The notes under the pieces: generated by a model
The model's input: the letters and a program-made list of their open reading frames with translations, nothing else
Told to the model about the DNA's origin: nothing
Databases searched by the model: none
Shown here: piece by piece, positions 13,498 through 26,221 of the stretch
Layout of the letters: the number at the start of each line of letters is the position of its first letter
Numbering within the stretch: position 1 is the stretch's first letter
Position numbers and translations under genes: made by a program
From: Clytia hemisphaerica
Taxonomy: Eukaryota; Cnidaria; Hydrozoa; Leptothecata; Clytiidae
Direction of reading: 5' to 3'
Length of the DNA stretch: 64,000 nt
NCBI GenBank assembly: GCA_902728285.1
Contig: CACVBU010000943.1
Coordinates: forward strand, 496,001 to 560,000

Positions 13498-15677
13498 AGG
13501 CGTCCTCAATGGTTAGCATCGGCGCGACGGGCAAAATTGTTTTATTTTTTGGCCAAGGCCCGACGCCCTTTCTTCCCTGTAGAATTGACAATTCATGTCA
13601 AATTTCGTGTACAATCGTTGCCAATATATTATGGCACATTTCCGGTGGTCAAATTTAGATACACGGCAATAACCACCCCCTCTCATCCAAACAATGTTGC
13701 TGGAAAAGAAATATTGCTTGGCCGGTCTTTAGCCCCCTCCGACAACAATGTTAGGGGGAGAGGGGGAGGGAGCTCGTTTTTGGGCTTTGCGCTATGTTTT
13801 GTCAATGATTGTAAATCATAACCGAACTTACAGTATTTAGAATTTAAGACATCACTACACTTCTATGTCCGTTTGAGTTTGCGAGACTCTGTTGTAGTAA
13901 AAATATCGTTCTTTTTCCGATGGTATGGTATCTTGGACTTAAGAAGCTTTTATCTACAGTCATCTTTTGGTGACCTTTCCAGATTTTTTTCTTTGGAAAG
14001 AATTAAGCTTTTCTGCGAAAATGGATTATTTCTTCTAATCCTTCTTTAGTTTTGTTTAGTTTTCTCTTCGGCTGTTTTTGTTGTGACTTTTTTGTCCAAA
14101 ATTATTGAACCATTCCTTGATTGGATTATACTAGACGACGAATCTAAGGTTTTTAGACCAAAATTTCATGGTTGTTTGTGTAAAAATATTTTAGGAGAAA
14201 GATGGGTTTCAATGATCGAAGGGAAATCCAAGGGAATAGGAAAAATGAAAATGTTGACCTATCCACTGTGGGAGGGGGGCTTAGAGGGTACGAAATGCCG
14301 GAACACCGGTAATTTTTTCTTAGAATACCTGCGCTCCAGCCAAAGATTTCTTGATACTGGTCAAAGATGTTTGGATTAGTACGAATCACTAGAAATTCGG
14401 CCTTTCAATACCGTAATCCCGGTCATTTTTCCGTCAAATTCCGGAAAACTGGATTCTCGGAATCCCTCCTCAACTGACGGTTTTTCATGTACCGGATCGA
14501 AAAAAATGTAGAAAAAATCAAGAAAACACGTTTTTTTATAAGAACAAACTATAAATCAGGCATCAGGCTTATCGATGACCAAAATATTTAGAACAAGTTC
14601 AGGCCTTTCGGACTTTAAAACAACCAATTTCTTAGGGTAACGGTAAAAAATACTCACAAAATTGTGAAAATAAGAACATGTTAAGAACATTTTAAGGCTT
14701 GAGTTTCAAAAGGTTAAGAATATCTGAAGGCATTAAAAAATTTGGATGTTTTCTTATATAAAAAATGTGTAGGGTGAGAACAGACTTCATATTCAAAAGT
14801 GAAAGAGTAAGAGAGAAATATAAGTAAAGAAATTTGTTAAAAAAGTGTCGCTTGACCGAGTCTGGACAAGATTTGTGGGTATAAATGGTGAGACTTCTAG
14901 ATTGGTTAAATATATTACTAAAACGTTTCTTTTATTTTCAAAAAAGATTCTCTTCTACACGAATATACAGCCTTTTTCCTCGATTCTCGACATCTCGTTT
15001 ATAGCTATGTCTTCTGTTCGTTCTACAAGCTTTTAGTTGTCAATCACTTTTAACTCTATATTTTTTCCTCTTCTTCTTCATTATTTTCGCTATATTTTGC
15101 TTTTGCTCTTGCGATCGAATTTTATTTTTTTGGAAATTAAAAACATTTGAGAAAAAGACCGTATTTTGTGATTGGTCACTTTTTGGAAGAAAAATGAAAG
15201 ATTGAAATCAAAAAGATGCACTCTCTCGGAAAGTAGGAAAATATTTCGAGGCAGAATGACTTTTAAGGACTTAAGGGCTCTGACCATATTGAATTTTTAA
15301 TATTTGCCACGTACAAAATATAAACTTTTACTTGATGTAGCACGCAAAACTTTGGCATGTTATACATTTTCTGTTTGGCCAATTATCCTTGAGTCTGAAA
15401 GTTTAAGAATCGCAATGAAAAAATTTGATGAACAAGAAAATGAACACTTTTGCGAAGAAGAGTATTTCAACTTTGTATTTCATGTGGTGAGTCCGAACTG
15501 CAAAATAAAATGAAGAAAATTAGTTAAAATGACAGCATTGTTCTTGTCAGACAAGCTCCTCATTTAGGAAATTCACCGAAACACCTCTAATATAAAATCT
15601 CTCGACTTTCATCCATCAACGAGTAAGCACTATAATTAAAATATATTTAAATTTGATGCATTGATCTAGGTCGGCGT
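13498..15677. mobile_element. Intergenic with TACAYG-type MITE copy 3
   Basis: No gene is recognised. A third copy lies at about 14524-14771: CACGTTTTTTTATAAGAAC at the left, TAAGAACATGTTAAGAACAT inside, and a degraded right end near 14771. It aligns over its whole length with 28157-28413. A 69-codon frame at 15304-15513 has no recognisable family. Confidence 0.55.
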
Positions 15678-17005
15678 ACATAAAGTGGGCATAAAGGTAA
15701 ACATTAAGCCCGGTGGGGGGGGGGCTATCGATCCAAAAATGACATATGTGCGGGTTAATTTTTAGTCACATAGAAATTCTTCAAATCATTTGTCCAATAT
15801 GAAGAAGCCGATGGTCCTTATGGTGATTACCCATAATTCTTTTCGGCCTTAAATAAAACATCATTCAGCGTATATCTTTACATTTGCACAGCACTCTTGA
15901 ACAAAAAAAAGAGCTCCTTTTTCCCCATTCGGCGCCGCGTAAGCACAAATTTGAAGAACTTCTTAAAGAAGTTCAAACAAAATTTGTTTATTCTTCTTTG
16001 TCAGCGTTAGAGGCGCCTTGATTCATCCACTTACAGTATGTTCTTCTCTCCCGATATTGTGGACATATGTCAGGCTTTATTATGACGCGATATAGCCACA
16101 AAACGTATTGTATGAAAGCCATTGCCCTTTACTTACAAAATTAATGTATTGTCATATCGAGACAGGGGAAATTCTGAAACCAGGATAGGAGATTTCTGCT
16201 GATGGGAGGTCATTGAGAAAAATAACTGGAGAAATATTATTTACTGGTTTGAGATGAGCCTAAAGTGCAACAATCCTTTTAAAGATATTATTTTCTGTGA
16301 GAGAAGCGAGGTTAAGCAAGAAGCTATCTACGACGTACGGAATCTATAGCGTGAGATTTTCGCGGGCTAGCGCCCGAATCTCAAGACTACCTCTGTTCCG
16401 TGAAATTTAACCTGTACTTTGTAATTTGGAGCCTGGGTTTATTACGTGAAATATGCCAATCTCACGTAATAGAAATTGATTAGGATAAGCATGATGTAAG
16501 GGAAATTTAGATTACGGGATTGGGCTGAATCATTTAGCATAAAAAATCACCCGAAGCCGGGAAGCTTAGGAAGCAGTCTAAAACGCCTCGGATCCAGTCG
16601 AAAAACTCACGTCATAGATTCCGTACGTCGTAGGTAGCTACCTGCTTAACCTCGCTGTGAAAGGAGGCGCCTCTAACGCTGACAAAGAAGAATAAACAAA
16701 TTTTGTTTGAACTTCTTTAAGAAGTTCTTCAAATTTGTGCTTACGCGGCGCCGAATGGGGAAAAAGGAGCTCTTTTTTTTGTTCAAGAGTGCTGTGCAAA
16801 TGTAAAGATATACGCTGAATGATGTTTTATTTAAGGCCGAAAAGAATTATGGGTAATCACCATAAGGACCATCGGCTTCTTCATATTGGACAAATGATTT
16901 GAAGAATTTCTATGTGACTAAAAATTAACCCGCACATATGTCATTTTTGGATCGATAGCCCCCCCCCCACCGGGCTTAATGTTTACCTTTATGCCCACTT
17001 TATGT
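15678..17005. mobile_element. Long-arm inverted-repeat (foldback-like) element, 1.33 kb
   Basis: Arms of about 340 bp (15678-16018 and 16664-17005) are nearly identical inverted copies, starting ACATAAAGTGGGCATAAAGG and including the palindrome GAACTTCTTAAAGAAGTTC. A 4-bp direct repeat GCGT flanks the element (15674-15677 and 17006-17009). The core holds no open frame, so it is non-autonomous. Arm identity is high enough to suggest recent activity. Confidence 0.85.
16306..16655. repeat. Inner palindromic element inside the 15678-17005 core
   Basis: GCGAGGTTAAGCA at 16306, followed by TACGACGTACGGAATCTAT, is mirrored by ATAGATTCCGTACGTCGTA and TGCTTAACCTCGC ending at 16655. This gives a second nested inverted repeat with arms of about 45 bp. 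It could be a nested MITE or subterminal structure of the outer element. Confidence 0.65.
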
Positions 17006-17017
17006 GCGTCACCCGGC

Positions 17018-18041
17018 GTCGCACCCGCCGAGGAGTAGATAAGCTGAACGCATCAGAAGCCCTTTGGATGGTGAGGGAGGGTGATAAGATTGAATTCTAA
17101 GCCGAAAAAACGAAAAATTGCCACTTGAGACCGATCAAAACCCGAAAAATCGTAAATTTCGTATTTTGTGACGTCATTTGGGCCCTAAGTGACGTCATCG
17201 AAAGGGTAATAAACTTTTTATTTCACTGAAAGTATTTCTTCATTGACTGAAAAGGTTCTCTTGATGATTTCCGATCCAATGAGGGGTCAATCATTACTGA
17301 AATCCTTCTCAAACTCCAGTTATTGTATTTTTCAGGTTTCGATGACGTCATCCGGACCCAAAATGCCTCAATTTGAATATATTTTTTTTGAAAGTTTCTA
17401 TATACCAACTATTACCACTCCCAACTTATTCTCCATTAAATTTCCGATCCAATGTTGGGTCAACGACCTCCCACCCCCTTTCCAATCTCGATATATCGCA
17501 TTTTTCCTTTTTTGATGACGTCATCAACTGAAAACGCCTAAAAATTCAGCCAAATTTCGAAGTCACAATCAAGCCTCATAACCCCTCCCATCTTATTCTC
17601 CATAAAATTCTCGATCCAATGAGGGGTCACCGACCTCCCAACTCCTTTTCAAACTCGAGATATTGCCTTTTGAAGTTTTTCCCAAATCTGTGACGTCATT
17701 TGGTCTCTTTAACCCTAATGTTATCAACGGTCAATTCGCGAATTTTGAAATTTTTGCGGTCAACGGGTAGCTTATGCCCCAAGGGTGGTCCCAAAAAACC
17801 AAAAAACGTCAATTATTTCCACGGGAAAGTGGGTTTTTAAATTTGCGAAAGATTTGCACTGCAACGACTTCTTTAAAAAAACGCTAATTTTCACACTCTT
17901 CCCTTGACCACTTTCGCTTTCGTTTTCAGCCACCCAGCCACCCACCCACCCATCCAAACAGTCGGTCACGTAACTCTCGAACCCCCATCTCAAAAATCCA
18001 TAATGGCCACCCCACGGCTCATAGAGAATTAGACTTTTAGT
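17018..18041. repeat. TGACGTCA-module repeat, long copy
   Basis: Contains TGACGTCA at 17169, 17190, 17343, 17515 and 17691. Four of these are spaced about 172-176 bp apart, and GATCCAATG recurs with the same spacing. It shares both ends with 8627-9294. It is best described as a dispersed repeat built from a ~175-bp tandem module, and it abuts the long-arm element at 15678-17005. Confidence 0.8.
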
Positions 18042-19157
18042 ATATAGATATCGAAACATAAATCAGCATTTACTTTGCAAAGCCATAAAGAAGAAGAAAA
18101 TACTTGACAATTTATTAGTTTTGGAGGAAAAATAACATCAAATAATTATCATCAAAAGTTGCAAATATCGCTTTAAAGACCATTTGTTTGGTCGACTAAG
18201 CCAATCGAATCCAATCTAAATTTTTACTGTTTTTTTTTGGTGGCGAATTCACTTATACATTTAGAATTGAGAAAAATTTGGAATAAAAGAGGACAATGGA
18301 AAATGAATTGCATGTTTTTGGAAATGACGTCCATAACTTAGAACCACCTTTCGACCAGTAAGTTATTGATTGTGTTAAAATGATAAAATTCTTCTATTTT
18401 GTTCTTTCTTTTTTTTCCTTATTGGTTTTATTTTTGTTTACTAAAACAAATACCGCAATTATGACTAGCCCCACGGAAGCTCTACCACAAGTAAGAAAAA
18501 ACAGTAGCTTCAAACTAAAGAAGATACAAAAAAGCTTTTAAACAGTAGTTAGTAAGAATTTCAAAAATTCCCTTACTCATCGCTTGGAAGGAATCCGGTG
18601 GATATCAGCGGAATCCCCCCCCCCCCCACTGTAAAGAAAATTTTAGTCACTTGGGAATTAACTAGCTAACATTTGAAAGACAATTTTTCCCCGAATGATT
18701 CGTGAAAAAGTTTTGTTATCCAAAAAAACAAATGTGTTAAGCTAGACTCCTCCCCCTTGATTACAAATTTATCTGATTTTGATGTAATAAAGCAAAATGA
18801 CACCCCACAAATCGTATAAGCTTTGGGCCTTATGATCCCCTTCCCTTATGATTAATCACCGTACTCTTTTGTGCTTAATTGTAGGGGGGTCACTTTGCAA
18901 TTTTTCGATAAAAGCACCACCTGCTTACTCCAACCCTCCCCCCCAAAAAAAACCAAATGGTCAATAAATATCGTAAAATCTTAAATCTAATTACTAAAGG
19001 GCTATCCAAGGAGCCTCTTGGATTTTTTGGCGAAATTTTGAAAACACCCCTAGATTTCAGGTATGTAGAGTAGGTGTTCGATATAACAATTTGAACAGGA
19101 TGCACTTTTCTAATCGGTTCCGACATACATATATAGCATTTTCCTTACAATAGAAAC
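18042..19157. other. Upstream region of the homeobox gene
   Basis: No gene is seen. A poly-C run lies near 18617. The sequence just before the start codon (ACATATATAGCATTTTCC, about 19126) could hold a TATA-like element, but a 5' UTR exon is equally possible. Confidence 0.3.
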
Positions 19158-22100
19158 ATGAACTTCTCGGAACGCCGTAAAAGGACTTCTTACAAGATTG
19201 AAGACATTTTGGGCATCAAAATCAAAACATCAGATGGAGAAGAAGAAAGCGACGAGAGTATGGAAAACCTCTCACCGACCACATCTGGTTCTTTAAATGG
19301 CTCTGAAGGTAGGTTGTCTTTATAGAGCACCTAACAGGGGAAAAGGTATTAGCGAGGACAGCAGATTGACTAAAGCGCTTTGGAATAACCCTCAGTTTTG
19401 ACTCGCAAAACCGAGGACGGTAAAAAATTGTTTACCGTAGTCCTCAGTTTATTAGGATCTTTAGAAATCAGAAGTTGACCGTCTCCGTTGTAGAAAAACA
19501 AATTAACACACAACCTCGTCCCCGTGTATCCCAGGCTTTATTTACGTTACTTATCGACGCCAGAGAATAGAGTGGTGTTGGCAGGTGCAGGTTCCCCCTC
19601 TCAGAGGGGGATCTTCTCAAAACAATACTTCATAAAAAAATCTGGCGTTACAAAGTTACACTGCAGTGTAATGGTTTCAAATCCAGGAACAAATGAAATC
19701 TGATGTTTTGTTTTTGAATTACGTAATCTTAAGCGTTTGAAAAACCGACAATGCCAGGATATTATCTAATGCATCAAAAAGCATCAAAAAGCTGATGATA
19801 CGCAGGGAACGAGGTTGATAAACACCTATTGCTGAGATCTTTTTGAAATTTCACATGCAGTTGAAGTATAAAAATGTGCCTAATTTTCTGATTAAGAGGT
19901 TGAAAATAGGAACTTTTCTTGAAACATTCTTCAACTTTGACATTGTATTTAGATCATAAAATCACCCTTGAATAAGATTTTTTTAGGAAATAAAATGGCA
20001 GAACATTTGCAGCAAAGAAAAATGTCTTTTAACAATAAACTGAACAACTGCAAACATTAAGTTTCAAGAGAACCAACCCAAACTGACCTTAACCTGAAGT
20101 AGAGTTTACTATTCCATACTGTTGTGGAGTAATCAACAACAATAATAGCCAGCAGCCAAACTTTAACATTAGTAACCATCGAATCCACCAGAAGCTGACA
20201 CTGACAATAAAACTGATTGTTTATGACAATAAAACTGATTTTTTATGACAATGAAACTGACTTTTTATGACAATAAAACTGACTTTTTATGACAATAAAA
20301 CTGACAATCAGATAGGAAAAAGAAATAAAATAAAATTTGGGATTGATTTTAAAAGTGTTTACTTACGGTACCACCAGAATACAATCAGCTATTGGCAACT
20401 TCATCGTGCTAGCTCGTTAAATGAAATGACTCCTCCTGAAAAAGTGAAAAAAAATGTACGAAAATAATCCAAGCCAATTCCAAAGATGATCTTAAAAATT
20501 CAAAGTTTTACAGAACAAAATACGGTTCAAAATAACCCATGTAATGTAAACTTCTATAATTCGAATATGCACTTAATTTCGAACAGATTCTGCGATCCCC
20601 TCAGAAAAAACCTTACTTACAAGAAAAAGTTTCAGCAAGAAATTTTGATGATGTAATTCATATTTTCGATTTTTTTTAGTTTTTGAATATGACGGAAATT
20701 CCATTTTTTGTCAATTGAACTTTTTCGACATTCTTATCTCATTATTGTATTGCAAACGAATTAGTTTTTTTAGCCACCATAAAAGACTTTTTTGAAAGAT
20801 CACGAGATTTTTTTCTAAATTTCAAAAAAATTGTCCTTGTGAAGATTACCGATAGTATTTCATTATTCAAAATTCAAAATAGAAAAATGTGCAAAAGTAA
20901 ACCTGGGAGAGTCTTTAATCATTAAATTTAATTCCAACCAAATTCTCGATCCCTTGACAATTAATTCGACTTACAACTTACTGCGACATGAAATTGGTAC
21001 TCCTGTGCGGGGATTCGAACCCTGGCCGCCTGGGTGAAAACTAGAAATTCTCGGACTAAATTTTCGACCCTTGAGAATTGGAATTAGTAATTTAAATGGG
21101 TTTAACACTAGAAGACGGGAAGGGTGCCAGTGAATACAGAATCTATAGTAGTAGTAGTACAGTAGTTTAGATCACTCGCTGAGTAATGGTCGAAGAACGA
21201 TCAAAGTATAACGTTTTTAAAGTCAAAACGGGGATTACAGCGGGGCTTCATCTTTCTATAATAGCCTCCTATATATGTCGGAAGGTCATTATCTGATTTT
21301 GACACGGAAGGGGTTGAGTTTTTGGGCCTCAAAACGGTGGGTGATGGTGTTTTCAATTGGTTAGAGATTTGTGTAAGAACAGAGAAACGCCGGTAGCAAC
21401 AGAAACGAAACAACGATGGCTTTAAACAAAACAATAAGAAATGAAGATAAGACTCGTACTAACATAACAAACAAACCTAAACAAAACAGAACAAACCAAC
21501 CAGATAACATCCCTCCATTTGACACTGCAAGGGTTAAGTTTGACAACAAACCACGTTCTCAAAATATTCTTAGTTTTTGGTCTTGGCTCTAATAATAAAG
21601 AAGGGAGTCGCAGTGTTGGTGTGTTTTCAATTAGTTAGAGTTTTGTGTAAAGCGCAATTATAAGAACAGAGAAACGCCGGTAGCAACAGAAACAAAACAA
21701 CGATAGCTTTAAACAAAACAATAAGAAACAAACAAACTAACTAACAAACCAAACCAAAACAATGGAAAAACAGCTAAACAAAACAGACTCACACAATACA
21801 CTGAGATTTCTAAGAATTCGCTGAATCTAGAATTTTTCATTCACCAGTCGATCAAAAACGAAGCAAAAATCCTGCGAAACTAAAGTTTTTCATACAAACA
21901 TTAGCAAGGTGATTTTCACAAATACGACTCCCAATAACAGAGCATTTACAGTATCCTTTACAAAAGCCACTGATGTCTATTTTATAACATTTTTCATTTT
22001 GTTACAAACACTCCAGACACTCATGACATGTTACAATGGCTGATTCAAGACATGACATAACGACGATTAACGACTAACTGTACAGTTGCCAAGACAGACA

Positions 22101-24476
22101 CCATAATACAGACAAAATACAAGCACTTTCGGGTAAGTAGTTGTTGTTCCATCAAAAAGTTAGATTTTGAACAGTAATCGCCAGTCGTGCTTAATTACTC
22201 GAATCTAAATGGTTTAGAAGAGTGCGATTAATCGTTAATTGCACTATTCCTTACTATTACTTTTTACACTCTACGGTGGAGGGGGGCGCTTGGCCCTAAC
22301 GTCAAAATGTTTCCTTCTTTCAATAAAAACTTATGATTTACTGACGATTACTAGTACTAATCTGTTACAAAATCCCATTTATAACAAACATCATTCATTC
22401 CATTACAGAGTATTCTCAACATTACATTAGCAACAAATTGATGTACCACACAATAAAGTATAATAAGCCCAAATGACTAGAATCGAATCTTCTTGGTAGG
22501 ATTTGAAGCCTACCAAATCCTAACAAAGTTACGCGACCTAGCGCGGTCCACCTAGTTTTTACACAAATGACAGATTAAAACTAAAATGTACACCTAAATT
22601 TCGAAAAAGATATCACTCGAAAATCACTTTTTAACGTACAATGCACATATACTAACTCTAATACTATGTAAGTTGGTCTAATGTTGACATCCCTCATCTA
22701 ATTCCGACACCCTTCTTTGGAGCTGGGAATAGTATGAAGGTTAGAATCGTCGGACGCTAATTGGAGGTCAGAGACGAAAAAATCTGTTTTCAATCAGTGA
22801 TTTTGACATACCTTTTAACCCTGTCTATAAGAGCGTCGGAATTAGATAAGGGATGCCGACAAGATGAGATGAAGCTTTTAATAATTGGGTCATTTGAAGT
22901 AATAAAAATGACACGTTCTTTAGAAAAAGTAACAAAATTGTTTTATTACTGGTTAACGACCAACCAAATCAAATAAGAGCTTGTAAAAACTCCATCTCGT
23001 CCGTTGTCGACAGTAGACGAACTTACGGTATACAACAATTTTCTCTCTCTCTTTCTACAACAGACGATAGTGACGTCTTTGACAACAGCCCAACACTCGA
23101 CCACAACACTTTAATGACAACAGTAGCTGACCAACATGTAAATAGTCTCAGTGCATCCCCTACCAACAACTTTATGGCTATGTCCGGTGTTACACATAAC
23201 CGGCCACGGATACCGATCAAGAAACGGCGCTACCGGACCACATTCACCACGCATCAACTTGAAGAACTGGAAAGCATATTTAACAGGACGCACTATCCAG
23301 ATGTCTTTCTAAGAGAAGAAATTGCATTGAAATTGGGATTGACTGAGGCAAGAATTCAGGTACAACAATGTCAAAATTATTTTTCTAATTCTTTATCAAT
23401 TTCATTGATGATTGAGAAATCTTCTAAAGTTTTTATGGTAAACCAGTAGCAGGCTTCAGCACACCTTACGAAAATTAATATGACAGAATAAGAATTGAAT
23501 GTCTATTTATATTCATCAACTGTATATACTATAAAAGAGTCAAACAAGCGTCCCGTACTGGAATCCAGTTCAGTATTTCTTACTATTTAAAGGCCCAATT
23601 GTAGCAAAGTTTTTGAAAAAATGAGAAAAACACACTCAGATATTCACCCAATAAAAAGGTGTCAAATGTCATATTTTTTGAAGTCTCCAATCCAACCCAC
23701 ATATACAGACAGATTAACATTCTAAAATTCTAACTCGGCTGAAGTTGAGAGCTAACAGAGCTAACTAATATCACTAACTAAGCAATGCAATGTGTAAAAA
23801 AAGCCTTTCAAACTCGGATTTATTGCCGTCAGAAAAAAATTTGAGTTCTATAGTACAGTAAGCACTTTTACGCCGGCGAAAGCCAAATTTACGTCAGAAT
23901 GCCAACGCTAATCAGAATGGCTGTACAACCACCTATCAATTATGAAAAGGCAATCCATCCAATCCATCAATGAAAGAAAGAAGAGGCTAACAATTACATA
24001 TTTTGAATCTTTAGGTATGGTTTCAAAACCGACGTGCAAAATGGCGGAAACGAAACAAAACCAACGTTAACCAACCACATCAAATCCCTTTCGGCTCGCC
24101 CGCTACAAATAACCCAATGAACCCATTGCAAAGTAATGCAGCTATGCGACTGATGAATAGCAAGTCAAATTACGGTGGAAACAATGCTCCAACTTTAATG
24201 GGTTACCAACAATCACCCATGGTGTATAACAACATCTTGAAATCGTTATCTAATCAACCCAGCCCAAAAATGATAAGTGAGAATAGAAATAACTCCAATA
24301 ACCTGTTTTGGTACAGGTGTGGAGCCAACGCCCAAGCACCTCAACGAAATTTTTTCCCCTGCTCTACAGACTCAAGAAATATATCACCAGGAAATAATAC
24401 AAATTTCTATTTTGGTGAGAAAGTTGCAGATGAATCACAACCTAACTGGTGGGATATGCAAAGTCAAACCGTATGA
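19158..24476 (+). CDS. Paired-like (PRD-class, Q50) homeobox transcription factor
   Basis: Three coding exons join in consistent phase: 19158-19308, 23064-23359 and 24015-24476, giving 302 aa. Exon 1 starts [10 protein letters not shown] and holds SYKIEDILG (residues 11-19), resembling an eh1/octapeptide Groucho-binding motif. The homeodomain starts [16 protein letters not shown] in exon 2 and ends [13 protein letters not shown] in exon 3. The intron falls between homeodomain residues 46 and 47, the classic paired-like position. Residue 50 is glutamine, as in Arx, Rx, Alx and homeobrain-type proteins rather than Otx or Gsc (lysine). The C-terminal 130 residues are Asn/Ser-rich with no recognisable OAR motif. 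Role: nuclear sequence-specific DNA binding, usually at TAAT-type palindromes. The exact orthology group is not resolved. Intron 1 (3.7 kb) is repeat-rich. Confidence 0.92.
20203..20307. repeat. 22-bp tandem repeat, about 4.8 copies
   Basis: The unit GACAATAAAACTGAYTTTTT repeats at 20203, 20225, 20247, 20269 and 20291. It lies in intron 1 of the homeobox gene. Confidence 0.85.
21346..21732. repeat. Local direct duplication in homeobox intron 1
   Basis: The block from GTTTTCAATT through GAAACGCCGGTAGCAACAG to AACAAAACAATAAGAAA occurs at about 21346-21440 and again at about 21624-21730 with few differences. This points to a local tandem duplication with a start-to-start distance near 280 bp. 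Confidence 0.7.
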
Positions 24477-26219
24477 GTATGTGGCAGAGTTTTTCGATGG
24501 ATTTTGAAGCACCGCAAGATTGCTTTGATGAACCATAGAGATTACCTAGGAATACTAAACCTTTCAATGAGAGACAAAGATACTGGTGAACCCGTCAATA
24601 AGTGACGGGGCTTGTACTGTGTTTTTTGGATCACATAATGTAGTGGAAGAAAGACTGATAAAAACAGAAAACACTGGCATAGCCTTTGGATGATAACCAT
24701 AAATTTAATCCTAATTTCACGGAATTATGTCAATTGACAAGAGTGACCATGTGTTACAATATATAACCATGGGATCTTAATGACTTAGAAGGAGAGGAAT
24801 CCATTTTGTCTGTGGTATTTATTGACTGACATTGGAATAAATCTATATTTTAAGGCTTATACTCGAATTCTGCAATACAAGATTTGACGAGGGGTTCAAA
24901 ATGCCTGATAAAAAAGGCGAATCCTTTACCATGGTAAATTTGGGGTTCTCCAAAAAAAAAACAAATTAAAAAAAAACTTTAGATCTCCTTTATTGGAATC
25001 GAGTGAATGAAAATTTGATATCTAATTTTTTCACTTTGATATATTTTTTAGACGACTCAGAATTTTCAACTGATGAAATATTATTTTGTAATATATTTAT
25101 GTTATTTAATGTGATATTTATTTGAGTTAATCATATTTTTTTTAGGTTTGATGTTCTTCATTTTTTGTCTCGACTTTAATAACTTATTGTACATTATCCT
25201 TTTTTGTTTTCCTTCCATTACACGTTAATTTTTGATGATTTTTTTCCAGAAATGTTTATTATTTTAGCTTAAATTTTGATTTTTTGTTACATTTTTCCTT
25301 GTTTTGTAACCAAACCTTTATATATTTGAAAATGTTTCTTGTTTTAGTTTAGCGAAACTTTATTCGAAATACTATTTTAAAGTATATTGTAACAAATCTA
25401 AAGATAAAGAACTTTCTTTTTTTTTCAAAAAAACGTCAACAAGTTCATTTATTGTACTATACATGGAGTGGGGATGGACGAACATTTCCAGGGGTAATCC
25501 GATCCGATCATCAGTCAAAGTAAGTTTTTTTATTTTTTCCAGGAGTGAAAATGAAAAGATTTTGGAATTTCTAGGGACTTCGTTTAATTTTCAAGGGGGT
25601 TTAAGTTAGGGGTTAAAAAACAAGTTTCGGTTCGTTCAATCTTAAAGGAATGGAGAATTTTAGCAGCCTATGCTTCAAATTCATGTTTACAATTTATTTG
25701 CATTTTGGATCTTGCTGATATCATATGTGTCTAGCGGGAAAGACTTTATATAAAGCAAAAAAAGACTTATTATCTCACCAAAATAACATATTCCTTTAAA
25801 TTTAATATATATTACAATAGATATCTTTTAATTCCCAAGTTAATTTAGCAACTTTTGCAAAGGGAAATCGAGAAATTAGCTAAGGAAAACAAGCGTAATT
25901 ATGAGGATTTTTTTAACTATACAAAATATTATTATTCGGTTTTTTTCCAGGCGTATTTTTCCGATCTGACTCATAAAATTATCTTTGCCCGAGTTAGCCA
26001 TAGATTCTTTTTCATCTCATTGGGATTGGTAAAATTTGTATTTGCATCATATAACTGAAATAGGTGCAGCAATTATTCAGAAAATGACCTTTTGAGCAAT
26101 ATAGTGACTGATTGTTGTAATAAAATCAGTGAAAATGAGACAAATTTTCAGGTTATAAAGCTCGCATACTTCCTTAGTTTAAGAAGAATTCCATGACCCG
26201 TCTGCTATATAGACTATAC
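24477..26219. other. Homeobox 3' UTR and intergenic sequence
   Basis: A canonical AATAAA lies at 24836-24841, 360 bp after the stop codon, and is the likely poly(A) signal. The rest is AT-rich with no recognised gene. Confidence 0.5.
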
Positions 26220-26221
26220 TA

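Noticed and set aside
20990..21040. tRNA gene (minus strand GGTTCGAATCC)
   Set aside because: Only a box-B-like T-arm is convincing; no matching box A or acceptor stem was found. At most a SINE remnant.
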